Part shown: positions 17,463 through 27,885 of the stretch, one piece after another
How positions within the stretch are numbered: position 1 is the first letter of the stretch
Layout of the letters: each line of letters opens with the position of its first letter
Origin: Lysinibacillus sphaericus
GTDB lineage: Bacteria; Bacillota; Bacilli; Bacillales_A; Planococcaceae
Assembly: GCF_001629735.1 (NCBI RefSeq)
Contig: NZ_CP015224.1
Location: forward strand, 2,976,001-3,040,000
Direction of reading: 5' to 3'
Length of the DNA: 64,000 bases
The notes under the pieces: generated by a model
Told to the model about the DNA's origin: nothing
What the model saw: the letters and a program-made list of their open reading frames with translations, nothing else
The model's database searches: none
Program-made: the position numbers and the translations under genes

Positions 17463-17984
17463 TCATTTGCTTTTTTCACCATTTAATGAGAAAAGTCTAA
17501 GTTCTTCAGAGTCATTGGAAAATTGGATGACTCTTTCAAACTGTAAGCCTATTCTTTCGAGTAATTTAGCTGACGCATAATTTTCTTGGGTAGTAATAGC
17601 CACAATTCGATTAAATCCTAGTGTAACTAAACCATAGGCTAATACAGCAGACGCTGCTTCATAGGCGTATCCTTTTCCCCAATAATCAGGGAGAAACGCG
17701 AAACCAATATCTACATCTTCTAACGTTTCTCTTTTGACAAAACCGCATATCCCAATCGGGGTTTGATTTTCTTTTATTTCAACTACATATAAGCAGAATC
17801 CAAATTGCTCATACATACGTATTGCCCCATTTTCTATATAACTAGCTGCCTCCTCTACGGTCTTCACACCGCGGTCACCAATAAATTGTATCCACGAGGG
17901 ATCATTCACTAGCTCAAGAATAAATAGCGCATCTTCCGTTGTTTGTAAGCGCAGGATAAGTCGTTCGGTCTCAAGAATTTTCAT
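17463..17984 (-). CDS. GNAT family N-acetyltransferase (RimJ/RimL type)
   Basis: A 173-residue protein opening with MKILETERLILR, the typical start of RimJ/RimL-like acetyltransferases. The acetyl-CoA-binding segment reads DIGFAFLPDYWGKGYAYEAASAV (bases about 17640-17710), and ENYASAKLLERIGLQ is motif B. It transfers an acetyl group from acetyl-CoA to an amine, but the substrate cannot be read from the sequence. AGGAGG precedes the ATG. It is a single gene, convergent with dlt. Confidence 0.88.
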   Translation of the reverse strand: MKILETERLILRLQTTEDALFILELVNDPSWIQFIGDRGVKTVEEAASYIENGAIRMYEQFGFCLYVVEIKENQTPIGICGFVKRETLEDVDIGFAFLPDYWGKGYAYEAASAVLAYGLVTLGFNRIVAITTQENYASAKLLERIGLQFERVIQFSNDSEELRLFSLNGEKSK

Positions 17985-18101
17985 ATAGAAAACCTCCTCT
18001 GATTATTTTTTTATCTTAAGATTGGAGGATTTTAGTCATTACTTTTATGATAACAAATCTAAAATGGCGTATACATAAAAAATGGTGCTCATTATTGGGC
18101 G

Positions 18102-18638
18102 CTATTTATCATATAGGTCATAGGTTAAATTGTTTTCAATATAAGCTTGCTCTTCAGCAGGAGTCAACAAACGAATAGCTTTCCCTGAATTTCCTGACTC
18201 GTCACCTCCTTGCATCTCCCAAATTGCGTTATGATCTTCTATAGCATGAGAAAAATCACCTTTTGACCATCTTTCCAATATTTCAATGTAAAGCTCTCTA
18301 AATTTATAATTGCTTTCTTTGGAAATTTCCAACAATCGGTCAACTTTAGCCTGTGTTATTTGCGTATGACCCCATTTTGTTTTAGCTTCAACCTTTTGGT
18401 GAGACATGCTATGGATAGCCTCGTTCATTTTGTGCTCTATTAAGTTGTCAGGATAAAGTAATTCTTCTTTTGTAACTCTTTTATCATCAAGCGTTACTCC
18501 AGCATTTTCAACAATTGCTTTTTCTTTTACTGGCGTAGGTTTCTCCATTGGTTCCGTGAATTTGAAGTAACCAAAAATCCCTCCAAAAATGACCAATACT
18601 GCAATAATGACAATAGCCGATTTGGTTTTTCTCTGCAT
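18102..18638 (-). CDS. Membrane-anchored DUF6241-like protein
   Basis: A 178-residue protein with one N-terminal membrane helix (about residues 9-27) and a soluble outside domain. The segment LIEHKMNEAIHSMSHQKVEAK, with its invariant-looking His/Met pattern, followed by KWGHTQIT and LYIEILERWSKGDFSHAIEDHN, fits my memory of the DUF6241 family of Bacillus. The family has no known function. The start at 18638 is preferred because GTGAGG stands 9 bases ahead. An in-frame GTG 15 bases further up lies inside that site. Isolated gene, no operon partner. Confidence 0.75.
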   Translation of the reverse strand: MQRKTKSAIVIIAVLVIFGGIFGYFKFTEPMEKPTPVKEKAIVENAGVTLDDKRVTKEELLYPDNLIEHKMNEAIHSMSHQKVEAKTKWGHTQITQAKVDRLLEISKESNYKFRELYIEILERWSKGDFSHAIEDHNAIWEMQGGDESGNSGKAIRLLTPAEEQAYIENNLTYDLYDK

Positions 18639-18724
18639 CTTATTAAACCTCACTTATTATTATAATTGGTTTATTTTAAGTAATTAGTTTAATAATAACA
18701 AAATATTGAAATAGCGTTCAATGG

Positions 18725-19140
18725 ATACTATTTAACGTCCGCTATTCTATGTTGTCAAAATCGACCACGTCCATCATTTGTTTTGTCGTATTTTTCCGAA
18801 AAACTTGGAAAAACTCAAGGACTCCCTTACTAGAGAAATTTCCATATACTCAATTTTATGACTAAACATAACCTCAAAGTTGGCAGGTACTCTTGTTGTC
18901 TCTTGCATCTAATCCACTTCTAAATTTATTAATTCTGAACATCTAATGGCTATATCTGCAAACAAAGCAACCCATGACTTCCGCGGTTAACTATGTGTTA
19001 AAATCGTATACTTCTATTAATGTGACATATTCTTCTGCCACCAAATACGTGGAAAACGACCTCAACAATTGAATTATAGTGTTAATGGTTTTTACCAAGT
19101 GATATATTTTTTAGAAATGTCTTCACCTCCTGAAACTCGT
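18725..19140 (-). pseudogene. Possible decayed coding remnant
   Basis: No intact gene lies between 18639 and 19349. On the minus strand an AGGAGG-like site (near 19130) is followed by coding-like pieces in shifting frames with stops. The pieces include TYLVAEEYVTLIEVYDFNT, ALFADIAIRCSELINLEVD and VPANFEVMFSHKIEYMEI. Amino-acid usage looks real, but I cannot name a family. Reading: a gene broken by stop codons and frameshifts. Low certainty. Confidence 0.35.
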
Positions 19141-19220
19141 TCAAATATGTTGTTCTGATTGCTTCATTTTAAAGCTGTAATTCAAATGTAAATTCTTTTA
19201 GTAAATCTTTGTTAAGCAAC

Positions 19221-19268
19221 TAAAAAAACCTCCAATCTATAAGTGTTTATCACACTTATAAATCAGAG
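19221..19268 (-). terminator. Terminator downstream of eno
   Basis: Long imperfect stem (19227-19249 against 19253-19272 region, with AAGTGT/ACACTT at the tip) followed on the minus strand by seven T. It is about 80 bases after the eno stop and is the only terminator after the glycolytic operon. Confidence 0.8.
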
Positions 19269-19349
19269 GTTGTAGCCATACAGTTGTTTCACCTAAATGT
19301 ACAAAGTTCAAAATGTATAAAAAGGCTGTGTATAACTTAAAACAAATGC

Positions 19350-22178
<2,829 letters not shown>

Positions 22179-22186
<8 letters not shown>

Positions 22187-22940
22187 TTGCTGCCGCCTCC
22201 AATAATGTTAAATAAGATTCTGGTTGTAAGCTTGCTCCACCTACTAAGGCTCCATCAATATGCTCTTTTGATAAAAGCTCATGAACGTTGTCTGGTTTAA
22301 CGCTGCCACCATATTGAATGCGAACTGCATTGGCCGTTGCAGCATCAAATAATTCCTCAACGACCGAACGAATCGCTCCGCAAACTTGATTGGCATCATC
22401 TGCTGTAGCCGTTTTACCTGTACCGATTGCCCAAATTGGTTCATAGGCAATGACCATATGCTCTACTTGCTGCGCTTCAAATCCAGCAAGTGCGGCTTTT
22501 ATTTGGCCCGCAACCTTTTGCTCTGTCGTTCCCGCTTCTCGTTCCTCTAGCGTTTCACCACAGCAAATAATCGGTACAATATTATGTGCAAGTGCTGCTG
22601 CTACTTTTTTATTAATAGCCTCATCAGTTTCATTGTAATATTCGCGACGTTCTGAGTGACCTAATATAACATAATCCACATCCACACTTGCTAGCTGTGC
22701 AGGACTAATTTCACCAGTAAAGGCACCTTCATTCTCATAGTGCATCGTTTGAGCACCAATAGCTAGCTCTGATTCACTAGCAACTTGCACCAGTGTAGGC
22801 AGGTAAAGTGCTGGTGCACAAATTACGGCGTCTACTTTCTCATTAGAAGGAAGTTTATCCTGTACGGCATCTACAAATTGTATAGCTTCTTCAAATGTTT
22901 TAAACATTTTCCAGTTACCTGCAATAATTGGTTTACGCAT
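22179..22940 (-). CDS. tpiA: Triosephosphate isomerase
   Basis: A 253-residue TIM barrel interconverting dihydroxyacetone phosphate and glyceraldehyde 3-phosphate. It has the N-terminal Lys in AGNWKMFKT, the electrophilic His in [10 protein letters not shown], the catalytic Glu in [16 protein letters not shown] (flexible loop 6) and the phosphate-binding [16 protein letters not shown] precedes the ATG. Second gene of the pgk operon. Confidence 0.99.
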
Positions 22941-22967
22941 CGTCTTGCCTCCGATTTTTTATTTGGC

Positions 22968-24152
22968 TTATTTATCGTTTAGTGCAACAATCCCTGGAAG
23001 CTCTTTACCTTCCATTAGCTCTAGTGATGCACCGCCACCTGTAGAAATGTGATCCATTTTATCAGCTACTTTAAACTTTTCAACTGCCGCTGCAGAGTCA
23101 CCGCCACCGATTACTGTATAACCGGATGTAGTTGCCATAGCATCAGCCACTGTTTTAGTCCCATTCGCAAATTTATCCATTTCAAAAACACCCATCGGTC
23201 CGTTCCAAATGATTAATTTAGAATTGTTAATGACCTCTGCATAGTGAGCAGCTGTTTTAGGCCCAATATCTAGCCCCATCCAATCAGCTGGTATAGCGTC
23301 TACATCCACAACCTTTGTTTCCGCATCTTGTGAAAATTCATTAGCCACTACCGCATCAATTGGCATATGTAATTGCACGCCTTTTGCTTTCGCCTTTTCA
23401 ATAAATGATTTTGCTAGCTCGATTTTATCTTCTTCTAATAAAGATTTCCCAATATCGTAGCCTTGTGCCTTAATGAACGTGAATGATAATCCCCCACCAA
23501 TAATTAAGTGGTCTACTTTTTCTAATAAACTTTCAATCACACCGATTTTATCTTTAACTTTGGCTCCACCGATAATTGCTGTAAACGGATGTTCAGGATT
23601 CGACAGCGCTTTACCTAGTACATCTAATTCCGTTTGCATGAGGAAACCTGATACCGCAGGAATATGCTTGGCGATTCCTTCTGTAGAAGCATGAGCACGG
23701 TGAGCTGCACCGAAAGCATCATTGACATAGATGTCAGCTAGCTGTGCAAACTGCTGCGCTAACGCTGGATCATTTTTTTCTTCACCCGCATGGAAACGAA
23801 CGTTTTCAAGTAGTAAAATGTCTCCATCTTGCATGTTCGCAACAGCTTTTTCAACTGCTTGTCCAATGGATTCATCTAGCTTCGTCACCGGTTTGCTCAT
23901 TAATTCCGCTAAGCGAATGCCAACTGCTGTTAGGCGCATGTCCTCTTTTACTTCACCTTTTGGACGGCCTAAATGAGAAGCTAAAATGACTTTTGCACCT
24001 TGCTCTACTAAATATTCAACTGTTGGAATAGCTGCTCGAATACGTGTTTCATCTGTAATAACACCATCCGCCATTGGAACATTAAAATCAACACGTACAA
24101 AAACGCGTTTACCCTTTACATCAATATCTTTCATTGTCTTCTTATTTAACAT
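22968..24152 (-). CDS. pgk: Phosphoglycerate kinase
   Basis: A 394-residue kinase making ATP from 1,3-bisphosphoglycerate. It has the substrate signature [16 protein letters not shown], the SHLGRPKG segment, [13 protein letters not shown], and the nucleotide-binding [12 protein letters not shown] and [13 protein letters not shown] at the C-terminus. GGGGG precedes the ATG. It is the first gene of pgk-tpiA-gpmI-eno and is separated from gap by 548 bases containing a strong terminator, so it probably has its own promoter. Confidence 0.99.
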   Translation of the reverse strand: MLNKKTMKDIDVKGKRVFVRVDFNVPMADGVITDETRIRAAIPTVEYLVEQGAKVILASHLGRPKGEVKEDMRLTAVGIRLAELMSKPVTKLDESIGQAVEKAVANMQDGDILLLENVRFHAGEEKNDPALAQQFAQLADIYVNDAFGAAHRAHASTEGIAKHIPAVSGFLMQTELDVLGKALSNPEHPFTAIIGGAKVKDKIGVIESLLEKVDHLIIGGGLSFTFIKAQGYDIGKSLLEEDKIELAKSFIEKAKAKGVQLHMPIDAVVANEFSQDAETKVVDVDAIPADWMGLDIGPKTAAHYAEVINNSKLIIWNGPMGVFEMDKFANGTKTVADAMATTSGYTVIGGGDSAAAVEKFKVADKMDHISTGGGASLELMEGKELPGIVALNDK

Positions 24153-24562
24153 GAAGAAACCCCCTTCAAAGTTGTTTTAGTCTTACACCCTTGTGTTTTA
24201 CCCATCTTGGCTCCACACCATGCTTCCTAAATTGAAAAGTCATTTTGGTACTTTTTCGGGGTCACTATCTAGTGTGATTATAATTCTCCAACTTTGGATA
24301 ATGAACCCTAATACTTGTTTTTATAGTAGCAAAAGTTACCTTCTATGTCTTGCAATCACCATGTATCAATTACGCCTCAGTGTCATAGCGTCTAGATTTA
24401 TTCGAGCTTACTGTTAAGCTCCTTTTCAAAATCTGTATATCCGCTGGAGTTTTCATCTTGATTCGGTCAGTGGTTGGATACGCACTGAATGAAAGAGAGC
24501 CATTTGTATATTCAGCTCATCACCCTCACCTATTGAGGTGGGCGTTTCCTGCTGAATTTAGC
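24153..24562. other. gap-pgk intergenic region with a weak candidate pgk promoter
   Basis: No gene is seen. On the minus strand a TATAAT (24282-24277) has a poor -35 (TTCATT, 17 bases up) and is followed by CACTA/TAGTG dyad symmetry (about 24262-24273). This is the best candidate for independent transcription of pgk. Short open frames here lack ribosome sites. Confidence 0.4.
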
Positions 24563-24593
24563 AAAAAAGGAGTAAGGGTTATCCCTTACTCCC
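24563..24593 (-). terminator. Terminator between gap and pgk
   Basis: Perfect 10-bp stem (24569-24578 / 24583-24592) with a 4-base loop and six T on the minus strand. It would end or attenuate the cggR-gap transcript. Confidence 0.92.
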
Positions 24594-24700
24594 AATACCC
24601 TTGTATATTATATCTATTCGATATTATAAAGGCTATACTTTTTGTACATAAAAAGCAGTATTATGTCACACTTTTTACTCAAAATGTCGAAATATGATAC

Positions 24701-25717
24701 TTATTTATTGTTTAACCCTTGTTCAGCAATGTATAAAGCTAAGTCCATTAAGCGAGTAGAGTAACCAATTTCGTTATCGTACCAAGCTAGAACCTTCACC
24801 ATTTTGTTTTCTAATACCATTGTTGAAAGACCATCAACAGTAGAAGAATGGTGGTTACCGTTATAATCAATAGAGACTAATGGTAGTTCATTGTAGTCTA
24901 AAATGCCTTTTAATTCATTTTCAGAAGCTTCTTTTAATACCGCATTAATGGCTTCTTTCGTTACATCTGCTTTTAATTCTACAACTAAGTCAACACATGA
25001 TACGTTAGGTGTTGGTACTCGCATAGAGAAGCCATCTAATTTACCTTTTAATTGTGGTAATACTTTAGAAACGGCTACCGCTGCTCCAGTTGTTGTTGGA
25101 ATCATAGATACTGCTCCTGCACGTGCACGACGTGGGTCAGAGTGTGGGAAGTCTAAGATTCGTTGATCGTTTGTATAAGAGTGAATGGTTGTCATCATCC
25201 CGCGTTCAATACCAAATTTCTCATCCAGTACTTTCGCAACAGGCGCAAGACAGTTTGTTGTACATGAAGCATTTGAAATAACATCATCAGTTGCTGGGTT
25301 ATAGTCTGTATGGTTGACACCCATAACAAATGTAGGCATTGCTCCTTTTGCTGGTGCAGAAAGAATTGCTTTTTTAGCTCCTGCTTCAATATGCTTACCC
25401 ACTTCCTCCAATGAACGGAAATGACCAGTACATTCAAGAACTACGTCTACTCCTAATTCACCCCATGGTAATTGTGAAGGATCTTTTTCAGCATATACTT
25501 TTATACGTTGTCCATTCACAACGAAAGAATCTTCATCTGCATTGACTTCAGCATCATAGATACCGTGGACTGAATCATATTTCAATAAGTGTGCAAGCTG
25601 ACCTGCGTCTGTTAAGTCGTTTACAGCCACTACTTCAAATTCACTTTGCTTCATTGCCTCACGAAATACTAAACGTCCAATACGTCCAAATCCATTAATC
25701 GCTAATTTTAATGCCAT
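24701..25717 (-). CDS. gap: Glyceraldehyde-3-phosphate dehydrogenase (type I)
   Basis: A 338-residue NAD-dependent enzyme. It has the Rossmann start LAINGFGRIGRLVFRE, the catalytic Cys in SNASCTTNCLAP, the phosphate site TTTGAAVAVSKVLP, and the terminal AWYDNEIGYSTRLMD. As partner of CggR and near pgk-eno it is the glycolytic gapA-type enzyme. The start at 25717 is chosen because GGAGG stands 8 bases before it. In the cggR operon, 129 bases after cggR with two stem-loops between. Confidence 0.98.
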   Translation of the reverse strand: MALKLAINGFGRIGRLVFREAMKQSEFEVVAVNDLTDAGQLAHLLKYDSVHGIYDAEVNADEDSFVVNGQRIKVYAEKDPSQLPWGELGVDVVLECTGHFRSLEEVGKHIEAGAKKAILSAPAKGAMPTFVMGVNHTDYNPATDDVISNASCTTNCLAPVAKVLDEKFGIERGMMTTIHSYTNDQRILDFPHSDPRRARAGAVSMIPTTTGAAVAVSKVLPQLKGKLDGFSMRVPTPNVSCVDLVVELKADVTKEAINAVLKEASENELKGILDYNELPLVSIDYNGNHHSSTVDGLSTMVLENKMVKVLAWYDNEIGYSTRLMDLALYIAEQGLNNK

Positions 25718-25746
25718 TGTTAATTCCTCCAATAATGTGTAATGTT

Positions 25747-25816
25747 TGTCTCTTTTTGAAATAGAGACATTGAATTGCTTTTATGCTCATTCAAAAAGTG
25801 CTTCAACACTTTTTGA
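25747..25816 (-). promoter_or_regulatory. Two stem-loops between cggR and gap
   Basis: A perfect 10-bp stem (25791-25800 / 25807-25816) and a 7-bp stem (25747-25753 / 25763-25769). In B. subtilis the cggR-gapA mRNA is cleaved near the end of cggR and a stem-loop stabilises the gapA part. These hairpins sit in the matching place. Confidence 0.65.
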
Positions 25817-25846
25817 GATAGAGTGACATAGTAATGCTCACACCCA

Positions 25847-26896
25847 TCATTCAAAATGGCTGTTGTCAGAAGGTAAAGTAGCAGCAATTGCTTTTGCAGC
25901 TGCTTCATCTGTAATAAAAATAGTTTGCTTTGGCGCTACTTTAAAATAAGAAAGCATCGCATTGACCTTTTGTTTTCCAGCTGCCACGGCAATAACTTGC
26001 TGGCTATTTTTAACCTGTTCAAGCTGAATGCCAATCGTGCGGATACGATGTACGATTTCACCTTCGGCATTAAAGTAATAGCCAAATGCCTCACTTACCG
26101 CACCCTTCTCCTCAAGAATTCGCAAATCCTCGGAGGATGAATTACGTCGAATCGCCATTTCCTCTGCCGATCCAATGCCATGGATTACACAATCTGCTCG
26201 ATCATAAAACGCCATCATCTCAGTTACCATAGGTTCAGTTAACATAGCTTTGTATGCTTGCTCACTTAAATGCTCAGGCAAAAATAATGTACGATATTGT
26301 TCCTCCATCTGCATGGCAAATGTTGCAACAAGCGTATTGGCTTGCATTTGCATTTCATGACCAATTCCTCCACGTGCAGCAACAAAGGTAATATCTTTTT
26401 GTCCATCTAATGGATGTAAAAATTGAGCTAGGGAGGCAACTGATTTTCCACCAGTAACCGCTACAACTTGTTCATCAAAAGCAGTAGACATAAATTGCAA
26501 TGCAGCTTCCTTGCCAAGCAAGGTTAGGACTGTATTGTCTTCACTATAATCACCTGGGACAACAACAACATGTTGTATGCCAAAATGTTTTTCAAGTAAT
26601 TTCGCAAGCTGGGTTAGACCAGACCATTCATAAACGATGGCTCTTAGTTTTTCAATGACTTCTTCGCCATCATCTGTACATACCATACCCGACTTTTGCG
26701 AATCTAATAACCCTTGTTCACGTAAAATGTCAGTTTCTTTGCGTATTTCTCTTTCTGTCATTTTCAATGAATCTGCGAGTGTTCGACGCCCGATAGGTTG
26801 CATGAGTTGAACGGCTTGCAAAATACGATATCTAGATTGCAGAAGCGGATACATTTCAGGAAGTAGCCTTTGTTGCGCCTCTGGAATAGTGAACAT
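25847..26896 (-). CDS. cggR: Central glycolytic genes regulator CggR
   Basis: A 349-residue SorC/DeoR-type repressor. The N-terminal winged helix (about 25-85, TLADSLKMTEREIRKETDILREQGLL) binds the operator. The C-terminal sugar-phosphate domain carries VAVTGGKSVASLAQF, VAARGGIGHEMQMQAN and HGIGSAEEMA, which bind fructose 1,6-bisphosphate in B. subtilis CggR and relieve repression. GGGAG precedes the ATG. First gene of cggR-gap, with its own promoter and operator. Confidence 0.95.
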   Translation of the reverse strand: MFTIPEAQQRLLPEMYPLLQSRYRILQAVQLMQPIGRRTLADSLKMTEREIRKETDILREQGLLDSQKSGMVCTDDGEEVIEKLRAIVYEWSGLTQLAKLLEKHFGIQHVVVVPGDYSEDNTVLTLLGKEAALQFMSTAFDEQVVAVTGGKSVASLAQFLHPLDGQKDITFVAARGGIGHEMQMQANTLVATFAMQMEEQYRTLFLPEHLSEQAYKAMLTEPMVTEMMAFYDRADCVIHGIGSAEEMAIRRNSSSEDLRILEEKGAVSEAFGYYFNAEGEIVHRIRTIGIQLEQVKNSQQVIAVAAGKQKVNAMLSYFKVAPKQTIFITDEAAAKAIAATLPSDNSHFE

Positions 26897-26924
26897 ATTT
26901 ATCTACTCCCTTGTTAATAGATAC

Positions 26925-26963
26925 GGGATATTTTCAGTCCCACTATATTATTTTGTGTCCCAC
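26925..26963 (-). promoter_or_regulatory. CggR-type operator
   Basis: On the minus strand two direct copies of GTGGGAC 20 bases apart, each followed by an A-rich stretch, the second ending in TATCCC. The B. subtilis CggR operator is likewise a tandem of GGGAC-containing halves between the promoter and cggR. It lies just after the -10 box. Confidence 0.8.
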
Positions 26964-26973
26964 TTATGATTTT

Positions 26974-27002
26974 ATTATAATACGCATAGTTGGAAAGTGC
27001 AA
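26974..27002 (-). promoter_or_regulatory. Sigma-A promoter of cggR-gap
   Basis: Minus strand TTGCAC (27002-26997), exactly 17 bases, TATAAT (26979-26974). The operator begins 11 bases downstream, fitting repression by roadblock. Confidence 0.88.
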
Positions 27003-27026
27003 GTAATTGTATAGTTTTGGATTTAA

Positions 27027-27062
27027 AAAAGCCCCGCAGCTTTGTAAAAAGCTACGAGACTT
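27027..27062 (-). terminator. Terminator after the 40-residue small gene
   Basis: Stem of about 12 bp (27030-27041 / 27048-27060, with mismatches) and six T on the minus strand. It separates this gene from the cggR promoter. Confidence 0.85.
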
Positions 27063-27070
27063 TGGTTTGC

Positions 27071-27193
27071 TTATTTTGTGAAAGATAAAATTGCGTTTTT
27101 CTTGAATCCTTCTAAAGCTTTTGTTGCCTCATTTTTATTTGTAAATTCAAAAATACGAACGTCTTTTTTTTCAAATACTGTAATAACCCACAT
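27071..27193 (-). CDS. Small conserved-looking 40-residue protein
   Basis: The frame starts MWVITVFEKKDVRIFEF and ends NAILSFTK, with GGGAG 8 bases before the ATG and a strong terminator just after the stop. The strand-helix-strand pattern and balanced composition look like a real protein. I recall similar short proteins in Bacillales but cannot name a function. It has no membrane segment or signal peptide. It lies between the glutaredoxin-like gene and cggR, transcribed the same way. Confidence 0.75.
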   Translation of the reverse strand: MWVITVFEKKDVRIFEFTNKNEATKALEGFKKNAILSFTK

Positions 27194-27326
27194 TGTAAAA
27201 TCTCCCTTCACATCGCTTTTGTAATATAACAACCACTAAAAATTGTGATACTTTTCATTATCTGTTTTATAACAATGTCTTACTTGATACCTATTCTACT
27301 CCGATTTTTATAAAAGAAAAGACTAA

Positions 27327-27384
27327 TGTGAAGGTCTTCACAAACTGTTCAAATTCAAACCGCTTTCATTGAACAATTTGTGAA
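27327..27384. repeat. Nested inverted repeats between two small genes
   Basis: A 16-bp inverted repeat with one mismatch (27337-27352 / 27369-27384) has a 16-base loop and overlaps a second perfect dyad TGTGAAG-GT-CTTCACA (27327-27342). No T-run follows on either strand, so it is not an ordinary terminator. The two dyads exclude each other. Confidence 0.6.
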
Positions 27385-27449
27385 TTGTATGAATGACAAC
27401 TAATAATAAAGCAATTTTCGCCGTTACTATCTTTTTAAAGGCATGCAAT

Positions 27450-27683
27450 TTAACTACCCAGATGCTCCATTAATGTGGCATAGTCCAGATTACCATATTG
27501 AATGACGGTCCCATCTTTTTCTACTACAGGTATCATGAACATATATTTTTCGTGTATGTGATCATCCTCTTCAATATTTACTATTTCAATATCGAACGCT
27601 ACATCTTCTTGTACAAGCTTTAAAGTATGTAGGCCCTCTACACATAATGGACAATTAGCTCGACTAAAAAATTGAACAATCAT
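27450..27683 (-). CDS. Glutaredoxin-like thiol protein
   Basis: A 77-residue thioredoxin-fold protein with the redox pair Cys11-Pro-Leu-Cys14 and the cis-proline segment FMIPVVEKDG. It matches the glutaredoxin-like (DUF836) family, common next to cggR in Bacillales. It is probably a cytoplasmic thiol-disulfide exchanger with an unknown target. The start at 27683 follows GGAGG by 8 bases. A GTG three codons earlier lies within that site. Confidence 0.85.
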   Translation of the reverse strand: MIVQFFSRANCPLCVEGLHTLKLVQEDVAFDIEIVNIEEDDHIHEKYMFMIPVVEKDGTVIQYGNLDYATLMEHLGS

Positions 27684-27834
27684 GGATGTCACCTCCTGTC
27701 TCTATTATAAACGAAGATTTTTGCTTTCGTTTTCTTCATGGTTGAGCTTTAACGCTGAAACTGGCAACGGCATTGATAGCCACAACGATTGTAAATCATA
27801 TCATGGATTCATTCAAAACTTTATTATAAAAATT

Positions 27835-27880
27835 AAAGGCATTGAGTGCGAATAACAATCACATCAATGCCTTTTTGCTA
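27835..27880 (-). terminator. Terminator of the S9 peptidase gene
   Basis: Perfect 11-bp stem (27835-27845 / 27864-27874) with T-rich tail on the minus strand, directly after the peptidase stop. Confidence 0.8.
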
Positions 27881-27885
27881 TTATG

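Noticed and set aside
24193..24697. Short plus-strand open frames between pgk and gap
   Set aside because: No ribosome sites, unlikely composition, and they overlap the gap terminator.
27753..27772. Sigma-54-like TGGCA...TTG motif
   Set aside because: Second half does not match, and the strand leads into no gene.
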